In this document: in pieces, positions 46,856 through 58,873 of the stretch
Layout of the letters: each line of letters begins with the position of its first letter
Position numbering within the stretch: the stretch's first letter is position 1
Assembly (NCBI GenBank): GCA_947359465.1
Contig: OX375876.1
Coordinates: 87,264,184 to 87,328,183 of the forward strand
Length of the DNA stretch: 64,000 nucleotides
From: Metellina segmentata
Lineage: Eukaryota; Arthropoda; Arachnida; Araneae; Tetragnathidae
Direction: 5' to 3'
The notes under the pieces: generated by a model
Databases searched by the model: none
What the model was told of the DNA's origin: nothing
The model's input: the letters and a program-made list of their open reading frames with translations, nothing else
Program-made: the position numbers and the translations under genes

Positions 46856-48790
46856 AAAAAAAAAAGGAACATGGTTTAAGGTATCAGGTTAGAACAAATG
46901 AAAAAAAAATTCGGAACTTGGACTGGCTTTATCATGTATAATTAACAATTTTTAAAACTGAACTAAATATTATGAAACAGATTTCTAAACTATAAACTAA
47001 ATAGTACCTCATAAAACTATACAAAATAAAATAAAAATAAATAACTTAAAACCTAACAAAATTGCAACGATTAATTAATTTGACTAAAAGAAATAATATT
47101 ACTGACAAACAATTGCAACAGAATATCATGCACAAAAATATCAGATAAAATATACATAAAATAAAAAACAACGTATCAAATAGCGTTTAATATGAAAAAA
47201 GTCACACACTTTGTACTTCAATTACTTATCTAGTCAAAAGTCTTAAAGGATGCACTTAATTCCTTCAGTTAAGGGAACTAAATGAAAGAAACAATTGTAT
47301 TATTGCAATGTTAAAGGTATACACTTAAAATAACAAAACAATTTCATATCTTTCAGATACAAATTATATAATATAACAATTTTATTTTAAAGATTGAATA
47401 AATTTTTCCCATTCAAATCTGCAGCTGTATAAAAACTTTAAACAGTCCTTTTTTGTTTGATGGCTATAATCATGTAGTTAAATGTTTCAGTAAGACACTA
47501 TAGTAAATCAAATCATCAACTTTTAAAATCTATTAAAAAAAGTTTTAATATTTAATTTGGGCATTTGGTCTGAATTATTTGGACAAAGAATTCAGATTAT
47601 ACCTAGTCATGTCAGTATTTTATCATAGTGAAAATAAATCTTAATTTGCAAGGCTGTTATGTTGAGAAAACAATAGCTAGTACCTTTAAGACATTGAATG
47701 AAACATCCATGGAAGTTTTAAAAATAAAAAGTATAGTGGATTAAAAAAAAAATCTTAATAAAACGTGTAGTTACAAGCAATTTTACATAATACTGATAGA
47801 AATCAGAAAAAGAATAATATGTGTCATTTTAAAAACTAAGATTTTAAGACACAAAATAATTTTTCCTTTAGTTTACAACTGTCTATTTTTGAAAATCCAT
47901 GAAACTGAACGAAGTTATCTGCATTCTAAAACAATTCTGCTCCTGAGAAAATAACTGGCAATTTGTTAAAAAATTATACATTTCAACCGGAAAAGTTGAT
48001 TTCAAAACAGAAAACACAATCGCAATTATAATTTTGCATCACTGCTAGAAATTTTACTTCTGACAAAAACTACAGGAATGATTCAAGGAACTTTCGAGAG
48101 CATTTTGATTCTGCAGCGAAAATGTTCAATGTGTGTAAATAAATTATTTTTCGAACAGGGCACGGTGACTCCAAAAAACTATTTCTCAAATAAATATTCT
48201 GGAATGAAATGCTCTTATACTTTTCAACAACCAAAAAAGACCAAATGTCACATTTTTTTTGTTCTCAATTACATAAATTAATTGAAGTTATAGAATGTTT
48301 TTGAAACCGTCTGCTGGTTCCGCAAGTTTCTGTTCCAGTTCTGTCTTCCGTGTACACGAATATTTTTATTTTAAATTGCCATATGCCATATCTGAAAGTC
48401 GTTTCAGCGAAGGTCACCGATATACCGAAAATAGAATAATGCATTTTAAAACAATAAAGGAGGATTTAATTTAGGAAACACTGAAAATACTATTAATTAT
48501 TTTGAAATTACAGTTTCAAATAGATGTGCAAAGAATAAAATGGAATACTCAAATTCAAAGAAACCATTCTGACACTAGATATAAGGAGTTGCAAATATTT
48601 GCATTTGAAAAAGCATATATTTTTAATACTTGAAAGAAATATAAAACGAGCAATTAATTAACAAACAAGCTATCACTTTCGACGGAGTGATAGTAAAATA
48701 GTACTATTAATAAAATTATTATTTTTTGTTCTTGCATTTAATTATTATAGTTGGCAATGTTATTGTTATTTTCGATATCGAAAAGCAACA
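46856..48790. other. Region between the zinc-finger exon and BLOC1S4
   Basis: AT-rich. It should contain at least the intron of the zinc-finger gene and the BLOC1S4 promoter, but no exon, TATA box or strong motif is evident. Confidence 0.4.
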
Positions 48791-48934
48791 ATGGCAGACG
48801 AAATTCTCTCTCCGGAGAATTCCTCGAAAGAATTTTTGCAAGAAAAGTCTGCCGATAAAAATCAACTCGGTTCCATGATAAATGGTCTATCTGAAGATTA
48901 TTCCAAATATTTAAAGGTTGATATATCGGCTGAG
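48791..48934 (+). CDS. BLOC1S4: BLOC1S4 coding exon 1
   Basis: Encodes residues 1-48, beginning MADEILSPENSSKEF. Donor GTAATC. Little conserved; chosen because it is the first ATG upstream in phase and the preceding bases fit a start. Confidence 0.8.
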
Positions 48935-51900
48935 GTAATCATATGTGTGGTGTTTTAAAATCTTGAGAGTGCTGAAATGACCGATGTAAACAAAGAAAAC
49001 ATGCAGCATAGTACAATTGTACTAATTGTTGTTTCCCTATTTACTGCCAAAAAAGTTGATGAAAGTGCAGAGAAAAAAGCCATTTCTCTCCAAAAATGGA
49101 ACAACTAAAAATTTTTGTTCTGTCCCTAAACTTAGGTTTTCAACAAAAACTTTTTATAGTAGAGTTCATTCTCATGATTGTTTTGGATGAACTCAACCTC
49201 TTTAAGAACTGTCAGTTTTTCAATACCTTATCACACTACGTGTATAATTGTTTTACAAGTTTCATTGATTACTTAATTTAGATTTCTTAACCATCTTGCT
49301 TGTCATAATGATTTTTTCCATTTATGATTTATAGTTTGGCAAGTAATACAATAGATTATGAGCCATGGGAAGCTCTACCTAAACTTGTTTGGCAAAACAC
49401 CCTTTTCAAAGACAATTTTTTCGGTGTTCCCTTTAGAAAACTATTTTAACAATAATAAATTGCAACCAATGCAAATTTGGCAATTTAAAGTTAGTGGAAA
49501 ATTTCAAATATGAATTGTGATTATTACCATTAGTCACTAAAAACTAAGTCTAATGAAAACAGCTTGAGTATAGTTCTGCTCTATTGCAAATAAATGGAGT
49601 GAGAATTGATGCTGAGTAATATTTAGTACATAAAGCAGGTTCTTTTGATTTGGTTCGCTACAGTCACTTGCAACTGAAGTTAATTAAACCAACGAAAAGC
49701 AGGAAGATCGAAAATAGCACTAACAATCAAAATATTTCACAAACTAAGTGGTGATGTGAAATAAAAGTACTGCAACCATTATGTTGTGAGTGGTGTTTTA
49801 ACAATAACAATGAAAAGCCGCTTTGATTGACAGCGTGAAAACCATTCATGCCTTCTGGAGTCAGATTGCTGGCAGTATGTTTTAAGCCATTCAACCAATG
49901 ATAAGGAAAGGAAGGTATAACATGCTATCTCCCACAAACTCAGAAGTCATCAGTTAACAAGAAAGGATGCAAGAGCAATATGGTGGTTAAAGTAAAGATA
50001 TCAGATAGTAAAGTTTTGTTAGCAGTGAAGGCATTTGGTGTTATACCAATTGTAACTGCAATCATACTAAGAGTAACATAAACTTATAAAAAGTGCTCTC
50101 ATAAATGCCCTTTCGTACTTAGTATATCGTTTGGAGTAAGGTATCACCACAACACGACTTTCTGCCTTTCCCAGAGTTCACACAATGATTGAATTGGGAG
50201 GGCACTAAACAAGAGGACAGACCTCTTAAAGACCTGTTGCTGTCAGCTTATAAATGGTAATCGATGTCAGCAGTCACAAAAAAGGTGGATAAAATCTACA
50301 ATAAAGCATCTGTACTGAGCCGCTCTAGGAAGGAAAAATCCCATGGTAAAATTGCTGCACCTGCCGTAGTCTAAAGGTTTACCCGAAATGTCCCAGAGTG
50401 ATAATCCGCTAGGGTAAATTGGTGTGACAAACCACTAGTCCACCTCCAAGGGTTCAGGCACCAGAACCATGACAAGGCCTATAGTACACTTGTCAAAATG
50501 AAAATCACTGAAATACTATATAGCTATGTGGAAATTTCACCCAAGTCCTGTAAGCTTAAGCACCTACCTCCTGTCACATATGAGAACTTGCCAGCGAGTA
50601 ATGTCTAATTTTTTGGTTTCACTCCCTTGTGAGTAATGATTTTCTTATGAAATCTGTTGAGACCTCTGCCATGTTTTCCTTGGACATTCCTTATTTCCAT
50701 AGGGACTTCAGTTAGTCTGAGCAAAGGGACTGTGCACTAAAAAGGAAGTCATTGATGGTCTGGCTAACCCTGTGTCTGGTTAAATGTGTTATGCCTCAAA
50801 CGACATAACACTATTTCTACTTCCGAGACGCAGAAAAAAAGCGTGCTATTTCCAAGCTACCGCAATCTATCTCTATCGATAGACGCTGCTGACGTCACGA
50901 ACGCTGACACAGCAGATAATAAAAGCCCACGCAAAACGAGCACTCGCTCTCTTCACCTTTTCCCCCAGAGCCAACATGTGAGGCCGCACGTGGCTTTCGT
51001 GCCACTCCAAATATGGAGGCAAAGTATTAAGTATTTTTTCTTTTTCTCTGCAGAGATAGAGTGGTGTATTCATTTGGACAAAATGTTCCCAACACACTCT
51101 TTTCCAAATTCCGCGTGAACTTTTTTTTTTCTGCGTTAATTAGCCCTATTTTTCCCTTAGCGTTCCTCACCATTTTCCCTTTTAATGAACAATTTGATAG
51201 TTAATTTGTGTTTTCATTTTCATATAACCAATAGATGTGTCGTAATTTCTTTTTACTGTGTCAATAAACATTAGTTATTTTAAACTTTAGTTATCTTTTG
51301 TGTTTTCCTCGAATTCTCTTGATCACCCAATGTATATCATGTTTATCTTTCAATTCTTCGTATTTAAGATATCAACGTCTCCTGTCCTGTAATTCATGTA
51401 CAGGGTTCAGTGAGTTTACTCTTCCAAATTTTAATTATCCACTATACGATCAAAAAACTGGTAAAGTTGTGGTCCTTATTTTCAAACCTTTCTCATGTCA
51501 TTTAATTTACTTATTATTATTAAAATAGGACCTAACAAATGCATGAGTTTCATTGTTCCCATTGATGCTTATAGCTTGTTCACTGTCTTGTATTTATTTT
51601 TATTCATGCATCAACACCCACTTAAATTTTTTACCATTATTACCTAAATTATGCACTTTTGTTAATATAATCTGGGCTAGTTTAAAAAGGCATCCTTAAT
51701 TACTTAAAAAAACTTGACTTCATTGATGTTATTTTACTAATTTAATTATTTTTACTAACATTTAGTGTACTTTTGACATAATTTAAAAGTTTATCTTTGA
51801 ACAGGGTGTAAAAATTAGATATTTCTGTTGCTGAAGTTTTGTCTTTTTCTCTCAATTACATTAAAATGTTTTTCAAATGTATTATGTATTTGGAATGTAA

Positions 51901-54900
51901 GTAGGTACTCAATTGCTTATATTGTTGGCTTACAAGGGAAACACGAAGTCAAAAAACTTAGTTCTGAGGAAAGGAGGAAAAATTCAGTCTAGCTAAACTC
52001 ACTGTTTCTCAAGAAGAAATATAATCTTCATGGGCAAAGAAAAAATGACAGTTCGAAGTCTATAGATCACCACATTCTGGACTAAAAAAGCTAAAAACTC
52101 GAACTTTGAAAATATTGACTCAGTGTTTCACTTGTAAGTCAAGTGAAACACTTATATATATTTTATTTTCTAGAAAAATACATGCATGTTAATTTTAAGT
52201 GCAACAGAGTTGTCCTTTCAACAAAGTAACTTCCAAAATAGTTGTTTTTTAAGTAATTCTGGTCAATAAATATCTATTCTGCATATTATGAAAAATCATA
52301 AGTCATATGGATATTTGACTGCATTTAATAAATATAAAAAAAGTTTTGAGGCATTTTGAAAGAATGGTACTGAGCTACACTAACCCAAATTAATAATGAA
52401 TATGTTTTAGAATTTTGTCTGGTAAAATTCTGATTCTCTATCAAAGTATTTGCCAATTTAATAATTGTGATGCATTTTTGTTTATAAAAGTATTTTTCTT
52501 ATTTAGAAAACTGTGTTAGAAGATGAAATTGAAGATATTTTAACACGCTTAGATGAGTTTACATCTCTGGTTGACATGGTAAGCTCTGTTTATTTTTACA
52601 AAAAACATTTTTTGGAAGAAATCTAATCACTGTTTAAGCAAATTTATGTGACAAACTACTTTACTGTTTAATCTCACTTCTTTATACATATTTCACTAAT
52701 GTGACACAGAAATCAGCATTATTTGTTTATTGTTCAATGGCTAGAATGGGTATAAAAAAATTGACCTGGAATCATTTGCTAATTTTGCCACTTCGTTGAA
52801 ATATAGTACTTGATTTGAGCTATGGAACAGCTCGCCACTAATGAAATTCTTCAGCAGTCTGATTACTGAAAGCAATGAGAAATTTGGAAGATAAAAATCA
52901 GTACAGAAAAGAAAATGTGTTTAGCATTATAAAATGTATATTGCCTTTGAACAAGGGAATGAATGGGATGAAATTGAAGAACGTATGTTCAGGATCTAAA
53001 AATGGTAACATAACTGAGGTGTGCTTTCCACCATGCATTTTATTTTATATTAAAATTGAACCAGTTGAAATAAATTAAACGGCATTGCATATTTTTGAAT
53101 AACTTTACTTCATTAAGAGGTAAGAATTGTATTTTTGTGAATATAAATTCTAGATTGAAATAAAGTATGAAACATGAGTTATGGCACTTTGCCATCAATA
53201 GATGTAAGCTATAAAATAAACTTCAGTGCATACGTGTATGGCTCTACTGGTTTCTTTTAAAATATTAATGGAATTTTATTTTCTCTTCCAGGTAAGAGGT
53301 GACAATGCTCTGTGTTTAAATCAAACTCTTCCTGAAATTCATAAAAAATGTGATGAAATGGAAAAAGTTTTTAAGAAAGTTGACAAATTAGAAGTATGTT
53401 TTCTGTTTTACATCAAATGAACTTTTCACACTCATGTCACTGACTTATGTAGTTTTTTTTGCCCATTTTTCATAAATTTGAAAAATTATACTCCTTACCG
53501 ATTCAATTATAAAGTAGATGAAAATTATTCTGCAGTAACATAATTCTATGGCGTTATGTGAAACAAACATTTGCATTAAAAATCATTTAAAATTTTCCGA
53601 GTTTCAAAGTCAAATCAATGCTTTATGGTGATGGGAAAATTTGCATTATCAGGTTTGGTAGGTTAGTTTTAATATTGAAAGGACCAGATCTGTGTGATTT
53701 GGTTTGTTTTGAATATTTCTTGATTGTACTTATCAGTTATATATCTGTTGAATACTGGATAGTTTTCAAAAGCAGGATTTACATAATATGTATATTGTAC
53801 CATTATTTACACCTACAACTTTGATGTCTCCTATACCAGCTTTCTAAATATATATTCTAACATTACAATATTATAAGAATTTAATCGTGTGACATTTTTA
53901 CATTTCCTCTCTTTGAGTTTTAGTTTTCCTAATTAAGTTACATTTTTTCCAATTTATAGGATATGATAAAGGCTATAAAACAGAACTTAGATGTAATGGA
54001 AGAAAAAGTGAGTTTAGCTGAGGAACAACTTGATAATAGTTCTGTGAAGAAACTTTTCAATTCATTTCAGAAGCCATTGTTTTCCGTAAGTGTTAATTTT
54101 ATTAGTCATGGAGTGGATGTTTTTTTATGTTAACATTTCATTAATAATTACTGTCATTAATTATTAATGACAAACTTTGCAGAATTTTATATCAAATTCA
54201 GAAAACTTTAAATTGATAACAACTGAAAATTGTTTTTGTTAATGAAATGAAATATACTTGTGTATTTATTTGACTGTCTTAGAAGAGGCATTCTAACTTA
54301 AATGACTCAAATAAATCTTATGAAAATTTCACAAACAGGACTTTAAGTTTATTGTTTATTAGGATTGAGAATAATAGATTAAAGCAGGGCATGACAAATC
54401 CTGGGCACCAGGATGCCTAAAATATTTTATCTGGCGCCTAAATTTTCTGTTTTTGTGAAAAACGTTTATTTTTCATGGGAAAAAAATTTGACATTCTTAG
54501 ATAAATCTAACGGAAAATCGCAAGCTACTGCAAGATTAGTAGAAAATCATTTGGAATTTAAAATATTGATGTTAGCTCTATCATCAGCAAAACCAGCATT
54601 GAAAATAAACACCAATATAGTGATGTTTTAAAAACATCGATGTCTCAATGGTATACATTGATGTTTAAAATGTACAATACTGAAAAGATATGCAGACTTC
54701 ATCATACAGATAGCTGCCGTAATAAGAGAAGAATTAATTTGTGAATTAAAAAATGCCAATTATGAGAGCTTATTGCTAGATGGATCGACCGATAAGGAAG
54801 GTACTGAAGAGCTAATTTTGATGATGTGTGATATGAATGAACCAATCAGTGAAAGATTTTGATCTCACAAAGTCTGTGGACAAGAGGTATCTCAGTTCTA

Positions 54901-57658
54901 AAGCAACAAAACATGTTCATGGCCATAAAAGGTCAAAAATGGAGTAAAATGTATAATGTAGATAATAAAAATGTTATTTTTTATTGCCTCAGTTACACTA
55001 TAAATAGTATATTATTTAGTGCATAGTAAATTCTGCGATATACTCACTGTTAGAAGAAATATAAGTATGACATGTATTGCATGGGTTCTGGCTCCTGAAT
55101 TTTTTTTATTTTTGTCACCCCTTGTATTAAAGACATGGTTAAACGTTTCTTTCTTCATACCCATTGCTGCTCTTTTGAGTATATAATGTCTTGCAGCCCA
55201 ATATGGCTGAGAGTTCACTTCAAAAAGCAGATAGAGCTGAACACTAGGCATAACCAAGATCAGGGCAAACCAAAAGGTGGTCACAGTTAATATTGACATG
55301 TCCACAAAGTGGGACAGCCCAATGCAAATGTGACTGAAGATAATTATGTTCAGTCAAGTTTCGATGCAGGCAGTACCAGCTGCTCTTGGGAGGTCACAAA
55401 GGATCCTTAGATATTTTTCAACTAGACAGGATCACCTTTCTTCTAGAAACATTTAAAATGACATCATTTCTAGAAAAGGTTTCTGTAATAGTTTAGCATT
55501 TCAAAAAGGGCATATGTAACAGGTTGAGTTGATAAAGCATCCTTGGCCAGATCATCTGTTATTTTATTTACAATGGATGCCTAGAAATATAATTTACATA
55601 ATAGACCTGTACATAGCATATGCAATTGTTTCTAATCTGTTCTGTCCATTATTGGCACAGTTAGACTTGTGTCTGACATCTTATTTAAATCTGTTTATAA
55701 TTAATAGAACCATCTGTGTTCATAGTCATTTTTCCTAGTTAAATAAAAATTAATTAACAGTTAACACTTCTTAATGTGCGATTCCAATGTGATAACTGAA
55801 ATGGCTATAGCAGCACGATTAGAGGTGCGTGATCAGAACCGCTTGTTCAACTTCCAATCCCACGAGCTTCAGTCACTACATGAACAGCATGGAGGATACA
55901 TCGTTGTTGGTATCTTATCTTCTTCAGGAAGAAGAGTTACTTACTGCTGAAGCAGTTAAACATAAAAATTTTCCTGTTTGAATATTGACCAGTTTAATTA
56001 CGTTTTATGAATCATTGAAAGTGAACTAATAAGACAGTCTTGTGGTAAAGTGAAACAGACTATAACCCCTGCTCAAAAACTGGGATCAACACTCAGGTAA
56101 GCAATTTCATCATAATAATAATTCATATACAGGGTTCCCACAGTCCTTGAATTTATTTTTCTGAACTATGGGGCCCTTGAAAATTACGGAACTTGGTAAA
56201 AAGTCCTTGAAAGTATCTACTTGATTTTTTTTTACTAGTAAAAAAATTTTGTAATTTCGTCTTGAGTTCGAATGTGTCCAGACTAGTTTCCTTCAAGGCA
56301 GGTGCGCCATTTGAGCGTCATTCTGAATAAAGCCGGTGTTACGCATTTTGACACCATGTGAAGGAAATGGAGTAAAAAAAAAAAAATTTTAAAACTACTT
56401 TTCACATTTTTTTAAAAATTGAATATTTTTTGCAAAAACATTGTTTTAAATAGTTATAAAAAATTTCAGGTCCTTGAAAATTTTTTTTGGTTTTGAAAAG
56501 TTCTTGATTTTTTTGTGAGCAAAGGTGTGGGAACCATGATATATCAAATATACTGCAATGCAAAGGTAATAGGTACTTCTTCAAGTAACAAAGAATAAGA
56601 GAATGTAGAACACTATGATGAATTAATACTAACTTATTTGGTCAGTAAAAATAACATTTATTTTTTACACTGACTATATACATGGGTTTAATAATAATGA
56701 AAACGTGAAAAGCAAAACAACATGTTTACTATCATAGTAATCGAATTGCCACATGGGAGACAGAAAGCCTCAGAGCAACTAACCCTTCCAATCACGTCAG
56801 CCGTTACTAGTCGCATTTCTAGCAGTCTCACCGGAGTCGCTAATGTCACACGGTCACTGATGTGCCATTGGAAAGGGTTCCGTTAATTTATCATAAAGGA
56901 GTCCCATTCATGCAGTTTTTTTCTGACGGGCGGCTCCAGCTGTCGCATTGGAATTCAATCTTTACTGGTGTTAATTCATAATTCTTATAACTATGGCAAA
57001 AAGTGCACACCTTAGTCAAAGTATCACAGTTAGCTTTTGAATGTTCACTTCAATTACATTTCATTCACTTGTTCAAATGCAATTCTGTATTTTTTACATT
57101 TAAACCTATTTTCGCATTAGCTGACAGTTTCTTTTCTGCGATGTTTTCTGTCTTCCAGATTTACCATTGCCTTCTGTGATTAAATTGCTGAAGTTTCATT
57201 AGAGTACTGAGCTCTTCAATGTAGTTAATCTACATTATCTAAAGCTCAAATCAAACATGTTAAGCTAAGTGGAAAAATTAGCAAATAAATCTATAATAGT
57301 TGAATTTAAATATTTATAGCCATTTGTTGACATTCTTCAGTATAGTAATGTCAATTTCTGTTCCATGTATGTTATTGAATATATATAGAAAAACTTTTAT
57401 AGTAGGCTTTGTTCTCATTACATTTCTAAGCATAAAACTCTTGAATTAAGTATTTGAGAGCATTTTATATAGAGCATAGCATTTTATATAGGTTATTTAT
57501 ATAGAAATGCAATGCATGGCTAATATAAATTTGTGGTTTCATTCTAGAAAAAAGTCAACGATCCGAAAAAGCAAGTGAAATATGATCCTCCAGAAATATT
57601 TAAAACAGAAGACTTTTTCCCAACGTCACATTCATCTCAAGATCTGACAAATATGTAA
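48791..57658 (+). CDS. BLOC1S4: BLOC-1 subunit 4 (cappuccino), whole gene, 5 coding exons
   Basis: Encodes the cappuccino subunit of BLOC-1, the octameric cytosolic complex that directs endosomal cargo to lysosome-related organelles. Exons: 48791-48934, 52507-52578, 53292-53393, 53960-54085, 57548-57658. All introns are phase 0 with GT-AG borders; the joined frame predicts 184 aa (human is somewhat longer). The diagnostic block is residues 49-72, TVLEDEIEDILTRLDEFTSL, equivalent to the LEDEIE-LLTRLDEF core of the family. KKCDEMEKVFKKVDKLE (exon 3) and the Glu/Lys-rich exon 4 follow and are predicted coiled coil from about 50 to 140. The N-terminal 48 residues are acidic and low in homology, and the last exon is Lys/Pro-rich without a domain. 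The start ATG sits in ACAATGGCA, an animal-like context. Confidence 0.88.
48935..50449. other. BLOC1S4 intron 1, proximal part
   Basis: AT-rich, becoming less so after about 49700; no gene recognised. The part before family B copy 2 is probably repeat-derived. Confidence 0.35.
50450..50690 (+). repeat. Repeat family B, copy 2
   Basis: Shares ordered blocks with 10127-10690 (CAGAACCATGACAAGGC, GAAATTTCAC, AAGCTTAAGC, AATGTCTAAT, CTGTTGAGACC). Confidence 0.5.
50865..51000. promoter_or_regulatory. Promoter-like island in BLOC1S4 intron 1
   Basis: Within 120 bp lie CTATCGATAG (50873-50882, containing the DRE-like TATCGATA), TGACGTCA (50890-50897, a CRE), an AATAAAAG TATA-like run and CACGTG (50987-50992, an E-box), in a locally GC-richer stretch. 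It could be an alternative promoter, enhancer or part of an LTR. Confidence 0.35.
51121..52506. other. BLOC1S4 intron 1, distal part
   Basis: AT-rich; contains a perfect 13-bp stem with a 5-nt loop at 52122-52152 and nothing else recognised. Confidence 0.5.
52507..52578 (+). CDS. BLOC1S4: BLOC1S4 coding exon 2
   Basis: Encodes residues 49-72, KTVLEDEIEDILTRLDEF then TSLVDM; the most conserved part of the protein. Acceptor ATTTAG, donor GTAAGC. Confidence 0.92.
52579..53291. other. BLOC1S4 intron 2
   Basis: AT-rich; a short open stretch at about 52875-53078 has no homology and is not called. Confidence 0.6.
53292..53393 (+). CDS. BLOC1S4: BLOC1S4 coding exon 3
   Basis: Encodes residues 73-106, ending KCDEMEKVFKKVDKLE, a heptad-rich helix. 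Acceptor CTTCCAG, donor GTATGT. Confidence 0.9.
53394..53959. other. BLOC1S4 intron 3
   Basis: AT-rich; nothing recognised. Confidence 0.6.
53960..54085 (+). CDS. BLOC1S4: BLOC1S4 coding exon 4
   Basis: Encodes residues 107-148, with NLDVMEEKVSLAEEQLD continuing the coiled coil and SVKKLFNSFQKPLFS after it. Acceptor TTATAG, donor GTAAGT. Confidence 0.9.
54385..54900 (+). mobile_element. hAT element fragment in BLOC1S4 intron 4
   Basis: Starts CAGGGCATGACAAATCCTGG, a hAT-like end, and carries a decayed transposase N-terminal region. The other end was not found. Confidence 0.55.
54413..54870 (+). pseudogene. hAT transposase fragment (ZNF862/DUF4371-like)
   Basis: The first frame (about 54413-54631) includes KSNGKSQATARLVENHLEF. 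After a frame change, 54677-54862 reads YADFIIQIAAVIREELICEL followed by KNANYESLLLDGSTDKEGTE. The LxDGSTD block with the preceding helix is the first catalytic region of hAT-derived proteins such as ZNF862 and relatives. The rest of the transposase is missing. It differs from the two families seen near 7-9 kb and 0-1.5 kb. Confidence 0.65.
54901..56129. other. BLOC1S4 intron 4, middle
   Basis: No gene recognised. A tRNA-like trace at about 55805-55865 (GATTAGAGG and TTCAACTTCCAATCC) is too weak to call. Confidence 0.35.
56130..56538. mobile_element. hAT-type MITE, 409 bp
   Basis: Ends CAGGGTTCCCACA at the left and TGTGGGAACCATG at the right, inverted with one mismatch. TCCTTGAAA-like words are repeated at both subterminal ends. 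The 8-bp flanks are AT-rich and only partly alike, so the TSD is decayed. Confidence 0.7.
56539..57547. other. BLOC1S4 intron 4, distal part
   Basis: A CpG-bearing patch at about 56760-56890 (with GTCACACGGTCAC) may be an old repeat; otherwise AT-rich. Confidence 0.35.
57548..57658 (+). CDS. BLOC1S4: BLOC1S4 coding exon 5 (terminal)
   Basis: Encodes residues 149-184, KKVNDPKKQVKYDPPEIF through DLTNM, then TAA. Acceptor ATTCTAG. The phase fits exon 4; sequence conservation is weak, so this is slightly less certain. Confidence 0.8.
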   Translation, partial: KKVNDPKKQVKYDPPEIFKTEDFFPTSHSSQDLTNM

Positions 57659-58133
57659 CAGATATAGTAAGATCATCTTCATAATGAAACAAGACTGAAT
57701 AAGTCAGATGATTCAACTGCAAAGTGGGGCCAAGAACAATCTGTAAATGTCACTTTAGATTTTATTAATGCATTTCTGAGAAATTGAATTATAGTATTCT
57801 CATATTGTATTTGATACAAGGGAAATAGATTCACCAAAATCATTTGCTCTTTTCTCCATTTGTACTTCCACATTTGAAGGATAGAATAATTTGTTGGGAT
57901 GTTGCTGCAAATCATTGTCAATAACTTATTTTGTAATTCTATTGCAGGATTTACTCTCATTCATGTGTTGAAATGAAACATCGTATTACATATTCTAACC
58001 AAAATTATGTATGTATCTGTAAAAAAATATATATATCTATGTCAAGTACCTTTTTCAAAAATTTGTAATACATTTCAAAGATGACTATTTAAATTCACAT
58101 TGTAAGTAATAGCTGTTACATCGATTATAGCAA

Positions 58134-58139
58134 AATAAA
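58134..58139 (+). terminator. BLOC1S4: Polyadenylation signal AATAAA, BLOC1S4
   Basis: AATAAA 476 bases after the stop codon, just before repeat family A copy 3; the 3' UTR is probably 57659 to about 58160. Confidence 0.55.
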
Positions 58140-58196
58140 ATTCTATGGCTTCAACTTTTCATTTATAATGCTTAATTATATTACATACTAGCCACT

Positions 58197-58873
58197 GCGT
58201 GGTTAGCCTGGCGTTGCCTGTGGTGAAAGGTGGTAATCTGGTGTAAAATTTCCCCCAGATTTCAAATCCGTTGAAACTTTCAATCTATCTTTAATGATTC
58301 CAATTTTACGAAAAAGAACTTAACAATCCCAGTCAAAATGTCTTTTATATTTTTGCTCTCCTTCACTGAAATGGAATCTGTTTTGTTTGTTTTAAACGCA
58401 AAGGGCAAGAAATGCAATCTGTTTATTTTTGGAAAGCAAAAGTTCAAGTGACATCACACTATCATGCAAAAGTATAAGACATAATGTAAAATTATTATTT
58501 TTAAAATTTTATTTATATTTAATTTAAAAATTATTTATTTATAGAAAATAATATTTTTAGGTATCGATCTAAAGTTAAAATTTTCCGTAGATTTCAAATT
58601 CGTTGAAATTTATACTCCATCTTGAACGGTCAAGGAGATAGAAAAAAAATTTATTATCTGTCATCTATGCTGTGTTGCATTCAATAATGATTAAATTTCA
58701 TTAAATTCATTTTAAAATGTTCTAGATTGAATTTTAAAATTCGCTGCGAACCTAAAATTGCAAAAAAATTGGACTACCTGTGTGCCAAATCCAATTACTG
58801 TAAGTGCCATAGATTCGTCAGGACTTTGCATGCAAGAAACAGACAAACACTTCCTTTTATAATATTAGAGATA
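58197..58873 (+). repeat. Repeat family A, copy 3 (most complete)
   Basis: Starts ACTAGCCACTGCGTGG and ends AATATTAGAGATA. Two internal units with GATTTCAAATCCGTTGAAAC-like cores lie at about 58257 and 58591. It preserves the uninterrupted 3' end that the long-arm element disrupts in copy 2. Confidence 0.7.

Noticed and set aside
50786..51118. 110-codon frame in BLOC1S4 intron 1
   Set aside because: No recognisable domain; the interval reads better as a regulatory or repeat-derived patch.
55012..55305. 97-codon minus-strand frame with hydrophobic ends
   Set aside because: No similarity recognised, inside an intron rich in transposon debris.
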